Assembly: GCA_947054505.1 (NCBI GenBank) | Contig: CAMRWU010000001.1 | Span: 280,464 to 344,463, forward strand | From: an uncultured Pseudomonadota bacterium | GTDB taxonomy: Bacteria > Pseudomonadota > Alphaproteobacteria > RF32 > CAG-239 | DNA length: 64,000 nucleotides | Reading direction: 5' to 3' | In this document: piece by piece, positions 1-8,449 of the stretch | Position numbering within the stretch: the first letter of the stretch is position 1 | How the letters are laid out: the number at the start of each line of letters is the position of its first letter | Position numbers and translations under genes: made by a program | Notes under the pieces: model-generated | Told to the model about the DNA's origin: nothing | Database searches by the model: none | What the model saw: the letters and a program-made list of their open reading frames with translations, nothing else

Positions 1-659
1 TCATCAACACCGCGAACCAGCATGTCAATAACCAGTCCCAGTAGTTCAGATAAATCCTTTTGGCTTTGCCGGTATGACAGAAACTCCTGATTCAAAATCG
101 GAGCTTCGGCAACGGGTTCCGGAATTTTTCCTTTTTTCCAGTCTAAAGCAATGGATGCTTGAGTTTTTTTTGTTCCTCTTTGGCGTTCTTCATCTTTCTT
201 TTCTTTTTCTTTCAAACGCGTTTTTTCTTTTTTTCTTTCTTTTTCGGCGTCTTCTTTTTCTTGTTGTTTGCGTTTTTCCGTCTGTTCCAGCATTTCTTTT
301 TCGGCTCGAGCCAGTTCAAGCTCTTTCTGCAGCTCTCTTTCCAGTTCGCGTTCGCGCTCCTGTTCTTCCATAATCTGTCTCAGTCGTTCTTCATCTTCTT
401 CGTCAAAAATAATGTTGTCGTTGTCAGAGTTATCGTCTTTACCGCTTTTTAAAAAAGAAACAATCGATTTAACATACAGAATTATGATTAAAAACAAAAA
501 AAGCAGAAAAGCGAGCAACATCAGGATAATAGAAGCCAGACGCAAGTTTTGGGCGCCGGATAAATAATGGTCGGCCACTCCGGCCAAGGCATCAATGTGC
601 TCGGAAACCGAGGCGAAAAACTCACCGACTTGAATCAATGCTGTTAATTGCTCATGCAT
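1..659 (-). CDS. Membrane-anchored coiled-coil protein, C-terminus beyond window
   Basis: The reading frame is open from an ATG at 659 to the window edge with no stop, giving at least 219 residues. Translation shows a hydrophobic segment at about residues 38-66 (SIILMLLAFLLFLFLIIILY), then an acidic stretch and a long charged region rich in Glu, Lys and Arg (about residues 90-165) that should form a coiled coil. A less charged part follows, containing SIALDWKKGKIPEP. I recognise no family. A single-pass anchored protein with a cytoplasmic coiled coil is the simplest reading. It is divergent from the gene at 763. The several plus-strand frames here are low-complexity Phe/Ser shadows of the Lys/Glu-rich coding strand. 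Confidence 0.8.
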   Translation of the reverse strand, partial: MHEQLTALIQVGEFFASVSEHIDALAGVADHYLSGAQNLRLASIILMLLAFLLFLFLIIILYVKSIVSFLKSGKDDNSDNDNIIFDEEDEERLRQIMEEQERERELERELQKELELARAEKEMLEQTEKRKQQEKEDAEKERKKEKTRLKEKEKKDEERQRGTKKTQASIALDWKKGKIPEPVAEAPILNQEFLSYRQSQKDLSELLGLVIDMLVRGVD

Positions 660-762
660 ATGTTGCGTCTAACCATTTACAAGTTATAAAAAACAATCTA
701 CAATCTCTCTGAAAATGAGAAACGGATACGTTATTTTTAACAATAGATAAAATAAATTAAAA

Positions 763-1476
763 ATGGGTTACTTAAGTCAAAGAAAAAAAAGTGAAAGACA
801 GCAACTGTTTTTAAAAATCATGGTTGTTGCTTGTGGTTTATATTCTTTTTTGCTGTTTTTCAATTCTGCGGATTTTCAAATGCTTGCCTTCCTGAAAAAC
901 TATCTTTTTCAGGCATATGTCATAAGTTTTGTTTTAGTTGTTTATGCTTTTGGTTTGACACGGTGGACAACCGGTTTGTTTTTTCTGGTTTGTTTTCTGG
1001 TGCAGTATGGATATTTGTCCGCCACTGCCAATGTTTTTCTTAATAACAGAATTGAACAGGGAGAAACTCTTATTCTAAAAAAGAGCGAAACATCTTCCAT
1101 AACGATAATGCCTTCGCCGCACCCTGAAAGATACACGATAGTTAATGTTGATTTTTCAAAAATGTCTTTCCAAAAACGCCAACAGGCTTTCAAAAAACTC
1201 AGTGAGTTTGTTTCCCGACAGGATACCCCCGTCATTCTTTATGGTGATTGGGGAGAAACACCTTGGTCCAGAAACTTCAAAAGCTTTATGCATCAAACAG
1301 GTCTGCAGGTGAAAAACAAAATCAAGCTGTTTAGCTGTGACTATCTGTTTAATCCCTTGGCAGTTCCGACATTCTATGTCTTAGCCTTTGCCAATGTCGG
1401 TGTTGACGATATTGATATTGTGGCGCCCAAAGAAAAAGGCTGTGCTTTTGCGGTATCAAAATTAAAAATCCGCTAG
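763..1476 (+). CDS. Membrane protein with degenerate endonuclease/exonuclease/phosphatase-like C-terminus
   Basis: 237 aa. Three hydrophobic segments lie at about residues 18-35, 42-63 and 69-90. The soluble C-terminal half contains PVILYGDWGETPWSRNF and a following TGL, which closely resembles the PVILAGDFNATPWS block of membrane-linked EEP-family proteins. In active EEP enzymes that block carries a catalytic Asp-Asn pair (GDFN). Here the Asn position is Gly (GDWG), and no clear IDH or SDH motif follows. The N-terminal half of a normal EEP domain also seems to be missing. I infer a shortened, probably inactive EEP-derived membrane protein. It stands alone between divergent and convergent neighbours. 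Confidence 0.6.
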   Translation: MGYLSQRKKSERQQLFLKIMVVACGLYSFLLFFNSADFQMLAFLKNYLFQAYVISFVLVVYAFGLTRWTTGLFFLVCFLVQYGYLSATANVFLNNRIEQGETLILKKSETSSITIMPSPHPERYTIVNVDFSKMSFQKRQQAFKKLSEFVSRQDTPVILYGDWGETPWSRNFKSFMHQTGLQVKNKIKLFSCDYLFNPLAVPTFYVLAFANVGVDDIDIVAPKEKGCAFAVSKLKIR

Positions 1477-1514
1477 TTATTTTCATGTAAATAAACAGCA
1501 CCGTTTTTTTGGGA

Positions 1515-2891
1515 TTAAGACAAACATCTGTTCTTCAAAAGCTGATAAAGTTCATCTTCTCCGAAAGCTTGGGCATATTCCAGAGCTTTTTGTGCAAAAT
1601 CATCCGCTTCATTTTGGTGACCGGAAAGCTTTTCCAATAAAGCCAGATTCGCGCAATCAATTGCCATGCCGTTCCTCCGGTCATTCCGCGTTTCTTGGGA
1701 TAATGATTGCATAAAAAATGTCTTGGCGCGAGGCAAATCTCCCTGTCGCAGAAAAATCAAACCCAGCAGGCTGTAAGCATTAGCGATATGAAAACAGCTG
1801 GGGTGTTTTTCGAATAACGCAATCGCTTGTCTGGCAAAAGTTTCGGCCTGTTTGGGCTTTTTCATTTCAAAAGCGGCCTGCGCCTGTAACATAAGTGTTT
1901 CAAGTTGTCCGGGGATGTTTTCTGTCTTTTGATAAAACTCTAAGGCTGTTTTTGCGGCAACAAAAGTTGGTTTCCACTTCTTTTGTGCGCATAAACTACG
2001 GCTTTCCAATTCATAATTAAATCCGGCAAAAACATTATATTGTTGTCCTCTGCCGTTAAAACGGGCTTGTTTGATAAGTTCATCTGCTTTTTTGTAATTG
2101 CCGGCGGCCAGAAAAGTTAATGCTCGTTGATTAATGATTTGAGCATGTGCGACTTTTTGTTTCAGAGAGGCATAAATATTTTGGGCTTCAAGAAAATACG
2201 CCTCGGCATCATCAAAAATTTCTTGGGCGGCCGTTAACATTCCTCTGTTTCCGATGGTTTCAGCTTTCCGATGATCGGCGCCAAACCTGTCAAAGATATC
2301 CGCCGCGGTTTTAAACATCATCTGTGCCACATCATAAAGAGCGCTGATTCTATAAATTGTTCCCATCAGCAAATGCGCTTCGGCAACCTCATAAAAGGCT
2401 TTTTCCTTTCGAAACAGAGCCGTGGCTTTGGCGCAATCTTCCGAGGCCGCCATCAAGTCTCCTTCTTCAAGAGCAAAAGTTGCCTCCAAAAACAGCTTTT
2501 TAGCATGGGCATAGCGTGATAGTTTTGCGTTTTTTATGCGTTCCAACACATCTCTCGTTTTTACTTTTTTTTCGAGCAAAAAGTAAAGCTCTGCTGTCAA
2601 AACGGGATTTTTTTGTATTTTTTTTAAGGCTTTTTCAGGATGAAAAAAAAGTTCTTCGCAATATTCATCAAGCTCTGCGAAACCATGATTGTTTCGGATA
2701 TGTTTTTTTAGCTCAAAACTTGAAAAATACACAGGTCTGGATATGTTTTTTTGTTGAGACAAAATTTTTCGGCTCAGCATTTTGAGGGTAAAATCTTTTT
2801 TCATTTTGCGCAAAAAAGACCAGAACAATGTTACGGCTCCGGCAAAAAAAACAAGGAATAGAACAATGTAAAAATATTTTGTAAAAATCAT
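1515..2891 (-). CDS. Membrane-anchored TPR-repeat protein
   Basis: 458 aa. The N-terminus is a hydrophobic helix (residues 5-26) followed by basic residues, so the bulk is probably cytoplasmic. From about residue 120 onward there are repeated helical pairs with the TPR signature, for example AEAHLLMGTIYRISALYDVA, AYSLLGLIFLRQGDLPRAK and AIDCANLALLEKLSGHQNEA. TPR arrays act as protein-binding scaffolds; no enzymatic domain is visible. The gene is divergent from the Lon-family protease at 2973, with about 80 bp between starts. The partner is unknown. Confidence 0.8.
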   Translation of the reverse strand: MIFTKYFYIVLFLVFFAGAVTLFWSFLRKMKKDFTLKMLSRKILSQQKNISRPVYFSSFELKKHIRNNHGFAELDEYCEELFFHPEKALKKIQKNPVLTAELYFLLEKKVKTRDVLERIKNAKLSRYAHAKKLFLEATFALEEGDLMAASEDCAKATALFRKEKAFYEVAEAHLLMGTIYRISALYDVAQMMFKTAADIFDRFGADHRKAETIGNRGMLTAAQEIFDDAEAYFLEAQNIYASLKQKVAHAQIINQRALTFLAAGNYKKADELIKQARFNGRGQQYNVFAGFNYELESRSLCAQKKWKPTFVAAKTALEFYQKTENIPGQLETLMLQAQAAFEMKKPKQAETFARQAIALFEKHPSCFHIANAYSLLGLIFLRQGDLPRAKTFFMQSLSQETRNDRRNGMAIDCANLALLEKLSGHQNEADDFAQKALEYAQAFGEDELYQLLKNRCLS

Positions 2892-2972
2892 ACTTCTTTA
2901 CGCAATGTTAGTCTTTTAACCTATATAATAACTTATCTCATCCAAAATTTAATGTATAGGGATTTTTTATCA

Positions 2973-5405
2973 ATGAGCATCAGTAAATTAAAATCACATG
3001 AATTATATACCAAGTGCGACTACAAAAAATTCAAATTCTCCAGTACGGCAGAATTGGAAGAGCGCTTGTCGGCATTAGGGCAGGACAGAGCGTTAAGCGC
3101 GGTTGAATTAGGTATAAACATTCAGTCAAAAGGATATAATTTATTTTGCCTCGGCCCTGAAGGAACCGGAAAAACAAGTTTGGTCAAACGTGTATTGCAA
3201 CAAGAGGCCAAAAAACGCCCGACACCGGATGACTGGGCTTATGTTTACAATTTTGATGAACCCTATAAACCTAGGGCAATCAGTTTTCCGTCAGGCACAG
3301 CGGGTGATTTTGCCAAGGATGTTGACAAGCTTTTAGAAAATCTGGCAGCATCAATTCCCGCGATTTTGGAGAGTGATGAATATAAAGCCGGTTTAAGCAT
3401 CATTACCGAAAAATACAAACAACATAAAGAAGAATATATCAAAATTCTGCAAAAGAAGGCCAAAGGAAAAAGCGTTTCCCTGTTGCATATGCCGGTTGGT
3501 TTGGTTGTTGCTCCGGTTAAAAATGGCGAAGTATTGAGTCCGGAAGCGTTCGACGAGTTGCCAGAAGAAGAAAAAAAGCAACTTCTGGAAGACCTCAACC
3601 AAATGCAGATGGAAATTGAAAACACCGCTCAGGACTTGCCGCAATGGGAAGATAAGGAACGCAAAGAAACTACCGGTCTGCGTGAAAAGTTTTTGAAGAT
3701 TGCCGTAAAAGATCCGATTGATAATCTTCATAAAAAATATAAAGGCTTCAAAGCCGCCAATGATTTTCTGAAGCATATTCAAAAATATATTTTATCAAAT
3801 GTTGATGAGTTTTTACCCAATCAGGAAACTCCTGCCGCAGAAGGTGAAGATGCCTTGTCTGCTCTGTTTTCAAAAATGAAACAGCCGGAAGAAGACAAGT
3901 TTGCCAAGTTTAAGGTCAATGTTATTGTTAAGAATGAAAAAGATTCCGGCGCGCCGATTATTCACCTCGATCACCCGACGCAAGGAAATCTGGTCGGCAG
4001 GGTCGAGCGTATTCAACAATATGGTGCTTTGCTGACCGATTTTACCTTGATTAAATCCGGCGCCTTGCATCAGGCAAACGGCGGTTTCTTGTTGATTGAT
4101 GCGCGCAAATTGTTGGTTCAGCCCTATGCGTGGGATTCTCTGAAGCGTGCGCTGGCGTCTAAAAGTATTAAAATTGAGGCTCCAAGCGATGAAACGACGT
4201 TTACGACCATATCTCTGGATCCGGAGCCGATTCCTTTGAATGTTAAAGTTATTCTGACCGGAGATGAGGAGCTCTATGAAATTTTAAGCGAAAGAGATCC
4301 TGATTTTTCAGACTATTTCAAGGTTGAGGCCGATTTCGGAATTTTGATGGACAGAACCTCTGAAAATGAAATCGAGTATGCCAAACTGATTGGGTCTTTA
4401 TCCAAAAAGAAAAATCTTCGCTCACTGAACAAACAAGCCGTTGCTCGTGTGATTGAATATTCTTCTCGTTTGGCGGAGGATTCTGAAAAATTGACAGCGC
4501 ATATTGCTTCAATCGGTGATTTGTTGCGTGAAGCTGATTATTGGGCGCGCAAGTCCAAGTCTAACCAAATTGGCAAAAACCACATTGAACAAGCAATTGC
4601 CGCACAAATTTATCGTAGCGACCGTGTTAAACAGGCAATGCTGGAACAAATCGACAAAGGCACGATTTTGATGGATGTTGAAGGCAAGCGTGTCGGACAA
4701 ATCAACGGTTTGGTTGTTTATAACTTCTCTCGTACCAGCTTTGGTAAACCGGCGCGTATCACAACACAGGTTCGTATCGGTAAAGGTGAGTTTGTTAATA
4801 TCGAACGAGAAGTTGAGATGAGCGGTCCGATACACACCAAGGGTGTTTTGATCTTGTCCAGTTTGTTGGCCAATCGTTTTGCAAAAGATTCTCCGTTGTC
4901 GTTAAGCGCATCAATTGTGTTTGAACAGTCTTACGGCGGCGTTGATGGCGACAGTGCTTCTTCAACCGAATACTATTGCTTGCTGTCTGCCATTTCCGGC
5001 ATTCCGATTAAACAAAGCATTGCCGTAACCGGTTCTGTTAACCAATTTGGCGAGATACAGCCAATTGGCGGTGTTAATGAAAAAATCGAAGGCTTCTTTG
5101 ATGTCTGCAATCATCGAGAATTGACCGGCGATCAGGGTGTTATTATTCCACGGACAAATGTCAAAGATTTGATGTTACGTGAAGATATTTTGACAGCCGT
5201 TGATAATGGTCAGTTTCATATTTGGGCAGTTGATACGGTTGATGACGGTATCGAAATTTTGACCGGAACCAAGGCCGGAGTACCGGATAAAAACGGACGT
5301 TACCGTAAGGGAACAGTCAATCACGCCGTTCAACAAGAACTTGAGCGTTTGTATAAACGCTATGTCAAGTTTGCCAAAGAAACGCATGGTTGCTTGGGTC
5401 GATAA
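2973..5405 (+). CDS. Lon-family ATP-dependent protease (LonB/YcbZ-like)
   Basis: About 810 aa. The Walker A motif GPEGTGKTS lies at residues 68-76, counted from an upstream ATG at 2952. The C-terminal Lon protease domain has the Ser-Lys dyad: the Ser of GVDGDSAS at about 668 and the Lys of GGVNEKIEGF at about 711, a 43-residue spacing as in Lon. Between them come the family's long coiled insert and the AAA lid. There is no N-terminal LAN domain, which separates it from classical LonA. I chose the ATG at 2973 because an AGGG lies 12 bases upstream, whereas the ATG at 2952 has no ribosome site. It should degrade misfolded or specific regulatory proteins using ATP. Confidence 0.9.
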   Translation: MSISKLKSHELYTKCDYKKFKFSSTAELEERLSALGQDRALSAVELGINIQSKGYNLFCLGPEGTGKTSLVKRVLQQEAKKRPTPDDWAYVYNFDEPYKPRAISFPSGTAGDFAKDVDKLLENLAASIPAILESDEYKAGLSIITEKYKQHKEEYIKILQKKAKGKSVSLLHMPVGLVVAPVKNGEVLSPEAFDELPEEEKKQLLEDLNQMQMEIENTAQDLPQWEDKERKETTGLREKFLKIAVKDPIDNLHKKYKGFKAANDFLKHIQKYILSNVDEFLPNQETPAAEGEDALSALFSKMKQPEEDKFAKFKVNVIVKNEKDSGAPIIHLDHPTQGNLVGRVERIQQYGALLTDFTLIKSGALHQANGGFLLIDARKLLVQPYAWDSLKRALASKSIKIEAPSDETTFTTISLDPEPIPLNVKVILTGDEELYEILSERDPDFSDYFKVEADFGILMDRTSENEIEYAKLIGSLSKKKNLRSLNKQAVARVIEYSSRLAEDSEKLTAHIASIGDLLREADYWARKSKSNQIGKNHIEQAIAAQIYRSDRVKQAMLEQIDKGTILMDVEGKRVGQINGLVVYNFSRTSFGKPARITTQVRIGKGEFVNIEREVEMSGPIHTKGVLILSSLLANRFAKDSPLSLSASIVFEQSYGGVDGDSASSTEYYCLLSAISGIPIKQSIAVTGSVNQFGEIQPIGGVNEKIEGFFDVCNHRELTGDQGVIIPRTNVKDLMLREDILTAVDNGQFHIWAVDTVDDGIEILTGTKAGVPDKNGRYRKGTVNHAVQQELERLYKRYVKFAKETHGCLGR

Positions 5406-5434
5406 AAAAGGGGGCTTTATTCAGCCCCTTTTTT
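5404..5434. terminator. Bidirectional terminator between lon-like gene and ogt
   Basis: The inverted repeat GGGGCT / AGCCCC is flanked by A-run and T-run on both sides, fitting termination of both convergent genes. It overlaps the last codons of the minus-strand gene. Confidence 0.75.
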
Positions 5435-5899
5435 AGAATATTCCAAATCCAACAGTTTTGATTTGATGTCCAATCCACCGGCATAACCTACCAATTTGCC
5501 ATTGATACCGATAACGCGATGACAAGGAATTATGATGGCGATTCGGTTTTTGTTGTTAGCCATTCCGACAGCACGGCAAGCTTTGGGATTTCCACAGCGT
5601 CGTGCCAATTCTCCATAGCTGATTGTCTCTCCGTATGGAATTTTTTGCAACTCATCCCATACTTTTTGTTGAAAATCCGTTCCTTCCACCCATAACGGCA
5701 GATTAAAGTTTTTTCTTTTTCCTGAAAAATATTCGGTCAATTGTTGTTCGACTTTTTCCAGAAAGGCGGTTTTCATCTGACAGGTTTCTTCTGAGAAATC
5801 AGGCGTGAAAAAGCTGACCCAAGCCAACGCCTTGTTTTTTTCGGCCAGCGTTAGTGTGCCGATAGGCGTTTGTGTTGTCCAAAAATATATCACAATCAA
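5417..5899 (-). CDS. ogt: Methylated-DNA--protein-cysteine methyltransferase
   Basis: 160 aa. It carries the active-site motif IIPCHRVIG with the acceptor Cys at residue 126, plus the helix-turn-helix part (PYGETISYGELARRCGNPKA) and the C-terminal GYAGGLDIKSKLL. The protein removes alkyl groups from O6-alkylguanine by suicide transfer to its own cysteine. The short N-terminal domain fits Ogt rather than the Ada fusion. Its start overlaps the end of the ROK kinase gene by 4 bp, so the two are translationally coupled in one minus-strand operon. Confidence 0.93.
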   Translation of the reverse strand: MIVIYFWTTQTPIGTLTLAEKNKALAWVSFFTPDFSEETCQMKTAFLEKVEQQLTEYFSGKRKNFNLPLWVEGTDFQQKVWDELQKIPYGETISYGELARRCGNPKACRAVGMANNKNRIAIIIPCHRVIGINGKLVGYAGGLDIKSKLLDLEYSKKGAE

Positions 5900-6771
5900 T
5901 CCCTCAGTTTGTTAACGGCAAGCAATGCCGCACCGACAAGAGCAGCATCATTGCCAAAGAAGGCTTTTTTGAGTTTGAAAGGCGGAACCACCAAGTTGTC
6001 ATTTGCTTTAGCTTCCATTTCTTGTTCATCGATAAAAGCCACCAGCGAACCGAACAGCACGATAACCTCGGGATCGAACAATGTCGCCAAACTACGTAGT
6101 CCGGCGACGATATCATCGCACCACATCTCAAAAACCTGTTGAGCCAGAGGATTTCCCTCTTGTTTCAGGCGAATTAAATCATGAGAGGTCATTTGCTTAT
6201 TATTAAAGCTTTCTTGGGCATCAAGGGCTAAAGCTTTGCCGGAAGCATAAATTTCAAAACAATCGTAAGAACCGCAACCGCACAGACGTTTATGTCCGCG
6301 ATTAATCGGATAATGAGCCTCGCCGGCGGCACCTGACTTTCCCTTAAGAACATTTCCGTCAACAATGATGCCAAGCCCCAATCCGGTTCCGATAGCGACA
6401 ACAATGGCATTTTTAGTATTTTGGGCCGCACCGGCAAAATATTCTGCCCAAGCAACAGCATTGGCATCATTTTCAACCAGAACCGGTTTAGAAGATAAAG
6501 ATGTAAAATCAATAAGATGATATCCTTCCGGCATGTTGTGAGCAGAAGAAACAATATGCGTGTTTTCAGAATTAACGGCACCGGCTGTGGCAAAAGAAAC
6601 CGCATCAATGTCTTGTTCGTGATTGCGAATAACATCAATAAAAAAACGCTTGAGGTCAGCAACATTGTTGGGAGTAGGAACAGTTTTTCGCACGGTTAAA
6701 AGAGTTCCTTTATCATCAACAAGGGCATAAGCAACTTTGGTTCCGCCCACATCAAAAGATAGTATTTTCAT
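5896..6771 (-). CDS. ROK-family sugar kinase
   Basis: About 291 aa. The ATP-binding motif DVGGTK lies at residues 7-12. ENDANA (about 100-105) is the substrate/catalytic block. GTGLGLGI (about 128-135) and the zinc-binding CGCGSYDCFE (about 164-173) identify the ROK family. Members phosphorylate glucose, fructose, N-acetylglucosamine or N-acetylmannosamine; the exact sugar cannot be read here. I chose the ATG at 6771, one base after the TAA of the upstream gene, rather than a possible start five codons earlier that lies inside that gene. Confidence 0.88.
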   Translation of the reverse strand: MKILSFDVGGTKVAYALVDDKGTLLTVRKTVPTPNNVADLKRFFIDVIRNHEQDIDAVSFATAGAVNSENTHIVSSAHNMPEGYHLIDFTSLSSKPVLVENDANAVAWAEYFAGAAQNTKNAIVVAIGTGLGLGIIVDGNVLKGKSGAAGEAHYPINRGHKRLCGCGSYDCFEIYASGKALALDAQESFNNKQMTSHDLIRLKQEGNPLAQQVFEMWCDDIVAGLRSLATLFDPEVIVLFGSLVAFIDEQEMEAKANDNLVVPPFKLKKAFFGNDAALVGAALLAVNKLRD

Positions 6772-6772
6772 T

Positions 6773-7192
6773 TTATATCGTATCAAGCCTTAAAATATGC
6801 CGAATAGCATCGGCACCGGAATCATATTCGGTCAATACTGAAAAATCGTACTTATCAAGAATTTGATATGTGCGCTTATCGGTATTATACGCCAGATAAT
6901 CATATTCGTTACTTCCCAAAATGACAATATTTTTATCATCAGGAATGTCAGCTAATGCGTTTTCGCCCAAGATGTCGGCAAAATAGTCGGCAAAAGGTTG
7001 GATGCCGAACACAAAAGCTCCTTGATATGCAAAACCGTTGTAGTGATGTAAAAACAGCAGAAAATCAGTGGGCAGAAGCGCGATATCATTTTGTGCCAAT
7101 TCTTTTTGGTATTGAATGATGTTTTCTGGTATGGCGGGAGGATTAAACTTTGCTCCCGACAACGAAATCAACTGTTTAACGAGATTTTCCAT
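6773..7192 (-). CDS. SUKH/SMI1-KNR4 (YrhA-like) protein, candidate immunity protein
   Basis: 139 aa. The pattern LPTDFLLFLHHYNGFAYQG, then ILGSNEYDYLAYN and TEYDSGADAIRHIL, matches the SMI1/KNR4 (SUKH) fold as seen in YrhA-type proteins. SUKH proteins are widespread immunity proteins against nuclease toxins. It overlaps the end of the upstream HNH-like gene by 17 bp, the usual tight toxin-then-immunity arrangement. The immunity role is inferred from family and neighbourhood, not shown by the sequence alone. Confidence 0.72.
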   Translation of the reverse strand: MENLVKQLISLSGAKFNPPAIPENIIQYQKELAQNDIALLPTDFLLFLHHYNGFAYQGAFVFGIQPFADYFADILGENALADIPDDKNIVILGSNEYDYLAYNTDKRTYQILDKYDFSVLTEYDSGADAIRHILRLDTI

Positions 7193-8258
7193 TGGCTTTA
7201 CCTTGTCCTAAACTTTGTAAATATTCTAATTCTCTCTGCGGATTTCTTCTGATTTGGAAAGCCGGATCATATCCGCCAAAAAATACAATGTCTTTATCAA
7301 TATCGTAGCCATTTCCAAAGTGCAACGAGCGGTGGTGCGGGTGAATAAACGTCAATACGATATTGGAAAAGTTGTTGATTTCATAAGGATTGTTTAATTC
7401 CTTAAAATTGGTGACATTTGTTTTGTGGTGCAAGTCAAGCAACTCGCAACAGCATCCTTTGCGCATATTGGCGAGAATGGATTGTGTAACCTGCGGTTTT
7501 ACGCGTAGAGTTGTCATGATTTCGGTAAATTCCTGTCCGTAACAGGCGGCAAACATTTTCAGATGTTTCGATCGAGAGGCTTCAAAGGGGCGACTATTGC
7601 TTTTCTTGGCAATATCTATGATTATATCAACAAAATCATAATAATTCATTTCCGAGACGATAGGAGGTGGAATGTTGTTTTCTGCCAGCTGTCGGCAAAT
7701 TCGTTTGCGTAGTTGACGATAATTGGCAAAGTTTTTCATTTTGTTCCAAGCCGGTGAGGCATTCAGGTCATAGTCAGCGGGAGAAAACAGGGGAGGGATG
7801 GCATCGTCTTCAAAAATCATATTTTCGACATTGAGCTGTTTATGTCGCAAATAACATTCCGAAAAGTCCGTTGTTCGGGGACGATGCATAATTCCATCAA
7901 AATCAAAGCGAATCATCATGCTTTCATCTGTTGAAGCTTTGGGAATGGAGGGAGAGTGTTGATGAGGCGTAAGTCCCAGCGAACAAAGAAATGAATCAAT
8001 TTCTGACTTCAGATGATCGGTTTTAGCCTTTTTCAGTTTTCGAAGTTCTGTCTTGGACAGTCCGTCATATTGGCTTCTTTTTTGTTCTTGATTAGGGCGT
8101 TTTCTTCGTTTCAAAAATTGAGCATGAGCAAGAGCATCCATTTTATCTCGAATGGCGGCGACAACTTTTCGTTCGGTTAACAACCGTTTGTCCAAGACCG
8201 ATTTTTTCATTGTTTTAAGCTCCGGTTTTGTACCAAGGATAACAATCATTTTTGACAA
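7176..8258 (-). CDS. HNH-nuclease-like protein, candidate toxin partner of the SUKH gene
   Basis: 360 aa, starting at TTG (8258) or ATG (8249). The N-terminal third is very basic and helical. Near the C-terminus (residues about 275-325) is a cysteine pair (GCCCELL), a doubled His (LLDLHHKTNV) and then NNFSNIVLTFIHPHHRSLHF, which has the H-N-H spacing of HNH endonucleases. No signal peptide or obvious secretion domain is visible, so it could act inside the cell (defence, or addiction with its neighbour) or be exported by an unseen route. The next gene overlaps it and looks like an immunity protein. Confidence 0.6.
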   Translation of the reverse strand: MSKMIVILGTKPELKTMKKSVLDKRLLTERKVVAAIRDKMDALAHAQFLKRRKRPNQEQKRSQYDGLSKTELRKLKKAKTDHLKSEIDSFLCSLGLTPHQHSPSIPKASTDESMMIRFDFDGIMHRPRTTDFSECYLRHKQLNVENMIFEDDAIPPLFSPADYDLNASPAWNKMKNFANYRQLRKRICRQLAENNIPPPIVSEMNYYDFVDIIIDIAKKSNSRPFEASRSKHLKMFAACYGQEFTEIMTTLRVKPQVTQSILANMRKGCCCELLDLHHKTNVTNFKELNNPYEINNFSNIVLTFIHPHHRSLHFGNGYDIDKDIVFFGGYDPAFQIRRNPQRELEYLQSLGQGKANGKSR

Positions 8259-8302
8259 TGTCTAGCGAAAAATGTCGTTTTGTTTATTTGTTTGTCTAGC
8301 GA
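8259..8302. repeat. Two direct copies of TGTCTAGCGA upstream of the HNH-like gene
   Basis: The 10-mer occurs at 8259-8268 and 8293-8302, start to start 34 bp (about three helical turns), directly upstream of the minus-strand gene. This is an operator-like layout; no binding protein is identified. Confidence 0.4.
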
Positions 8303-8352
8303 TGGCCGTTGCAAGTGATTTAGGTGTAAAAACGAAACAATGAAAACACGGA

Positions 8353-8382
8353 TTGACAAAAAAAGCTTGCGCGCTTTGTCAA
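8353..8382. promoter_or_regulatory. Dyad TTGACAAA-N14-TTTGTCAA between divergent genes
   Basis: A perfect 8-bp inverted repeat sits 68 bp before the ATG of the 1295-aa gene. Its left arm contains TTGACA, but I see no good -10 box at 16-18 bp, so it may be an operator rather than a plain promoter. Confidence 0.35.
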
Positions 8383-8449
8383 ACTATGTTAATGTAATTT
8401 TAAACAAGCTTTGATACTCTGTGCCTAATTTTTATTTTGGAGAACGATC

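Noticed and set aside
74..567. Three overlapping plus-strand frames rich in Phe, Leu and Ser
   Set aside because: They are the reverse of a Lys/Glu-rich coiled-coil gene on the minus strand; composition is low complexity and no start signal supports them.
2905..2935. Heat-shock promoter for the Lon-family gene (ACCTATAT)
   Set aside because: The -10-like box is good, but the only -35 candidate (CTTTACG) is weak and has a 16-nt spacer, unlike the other three.
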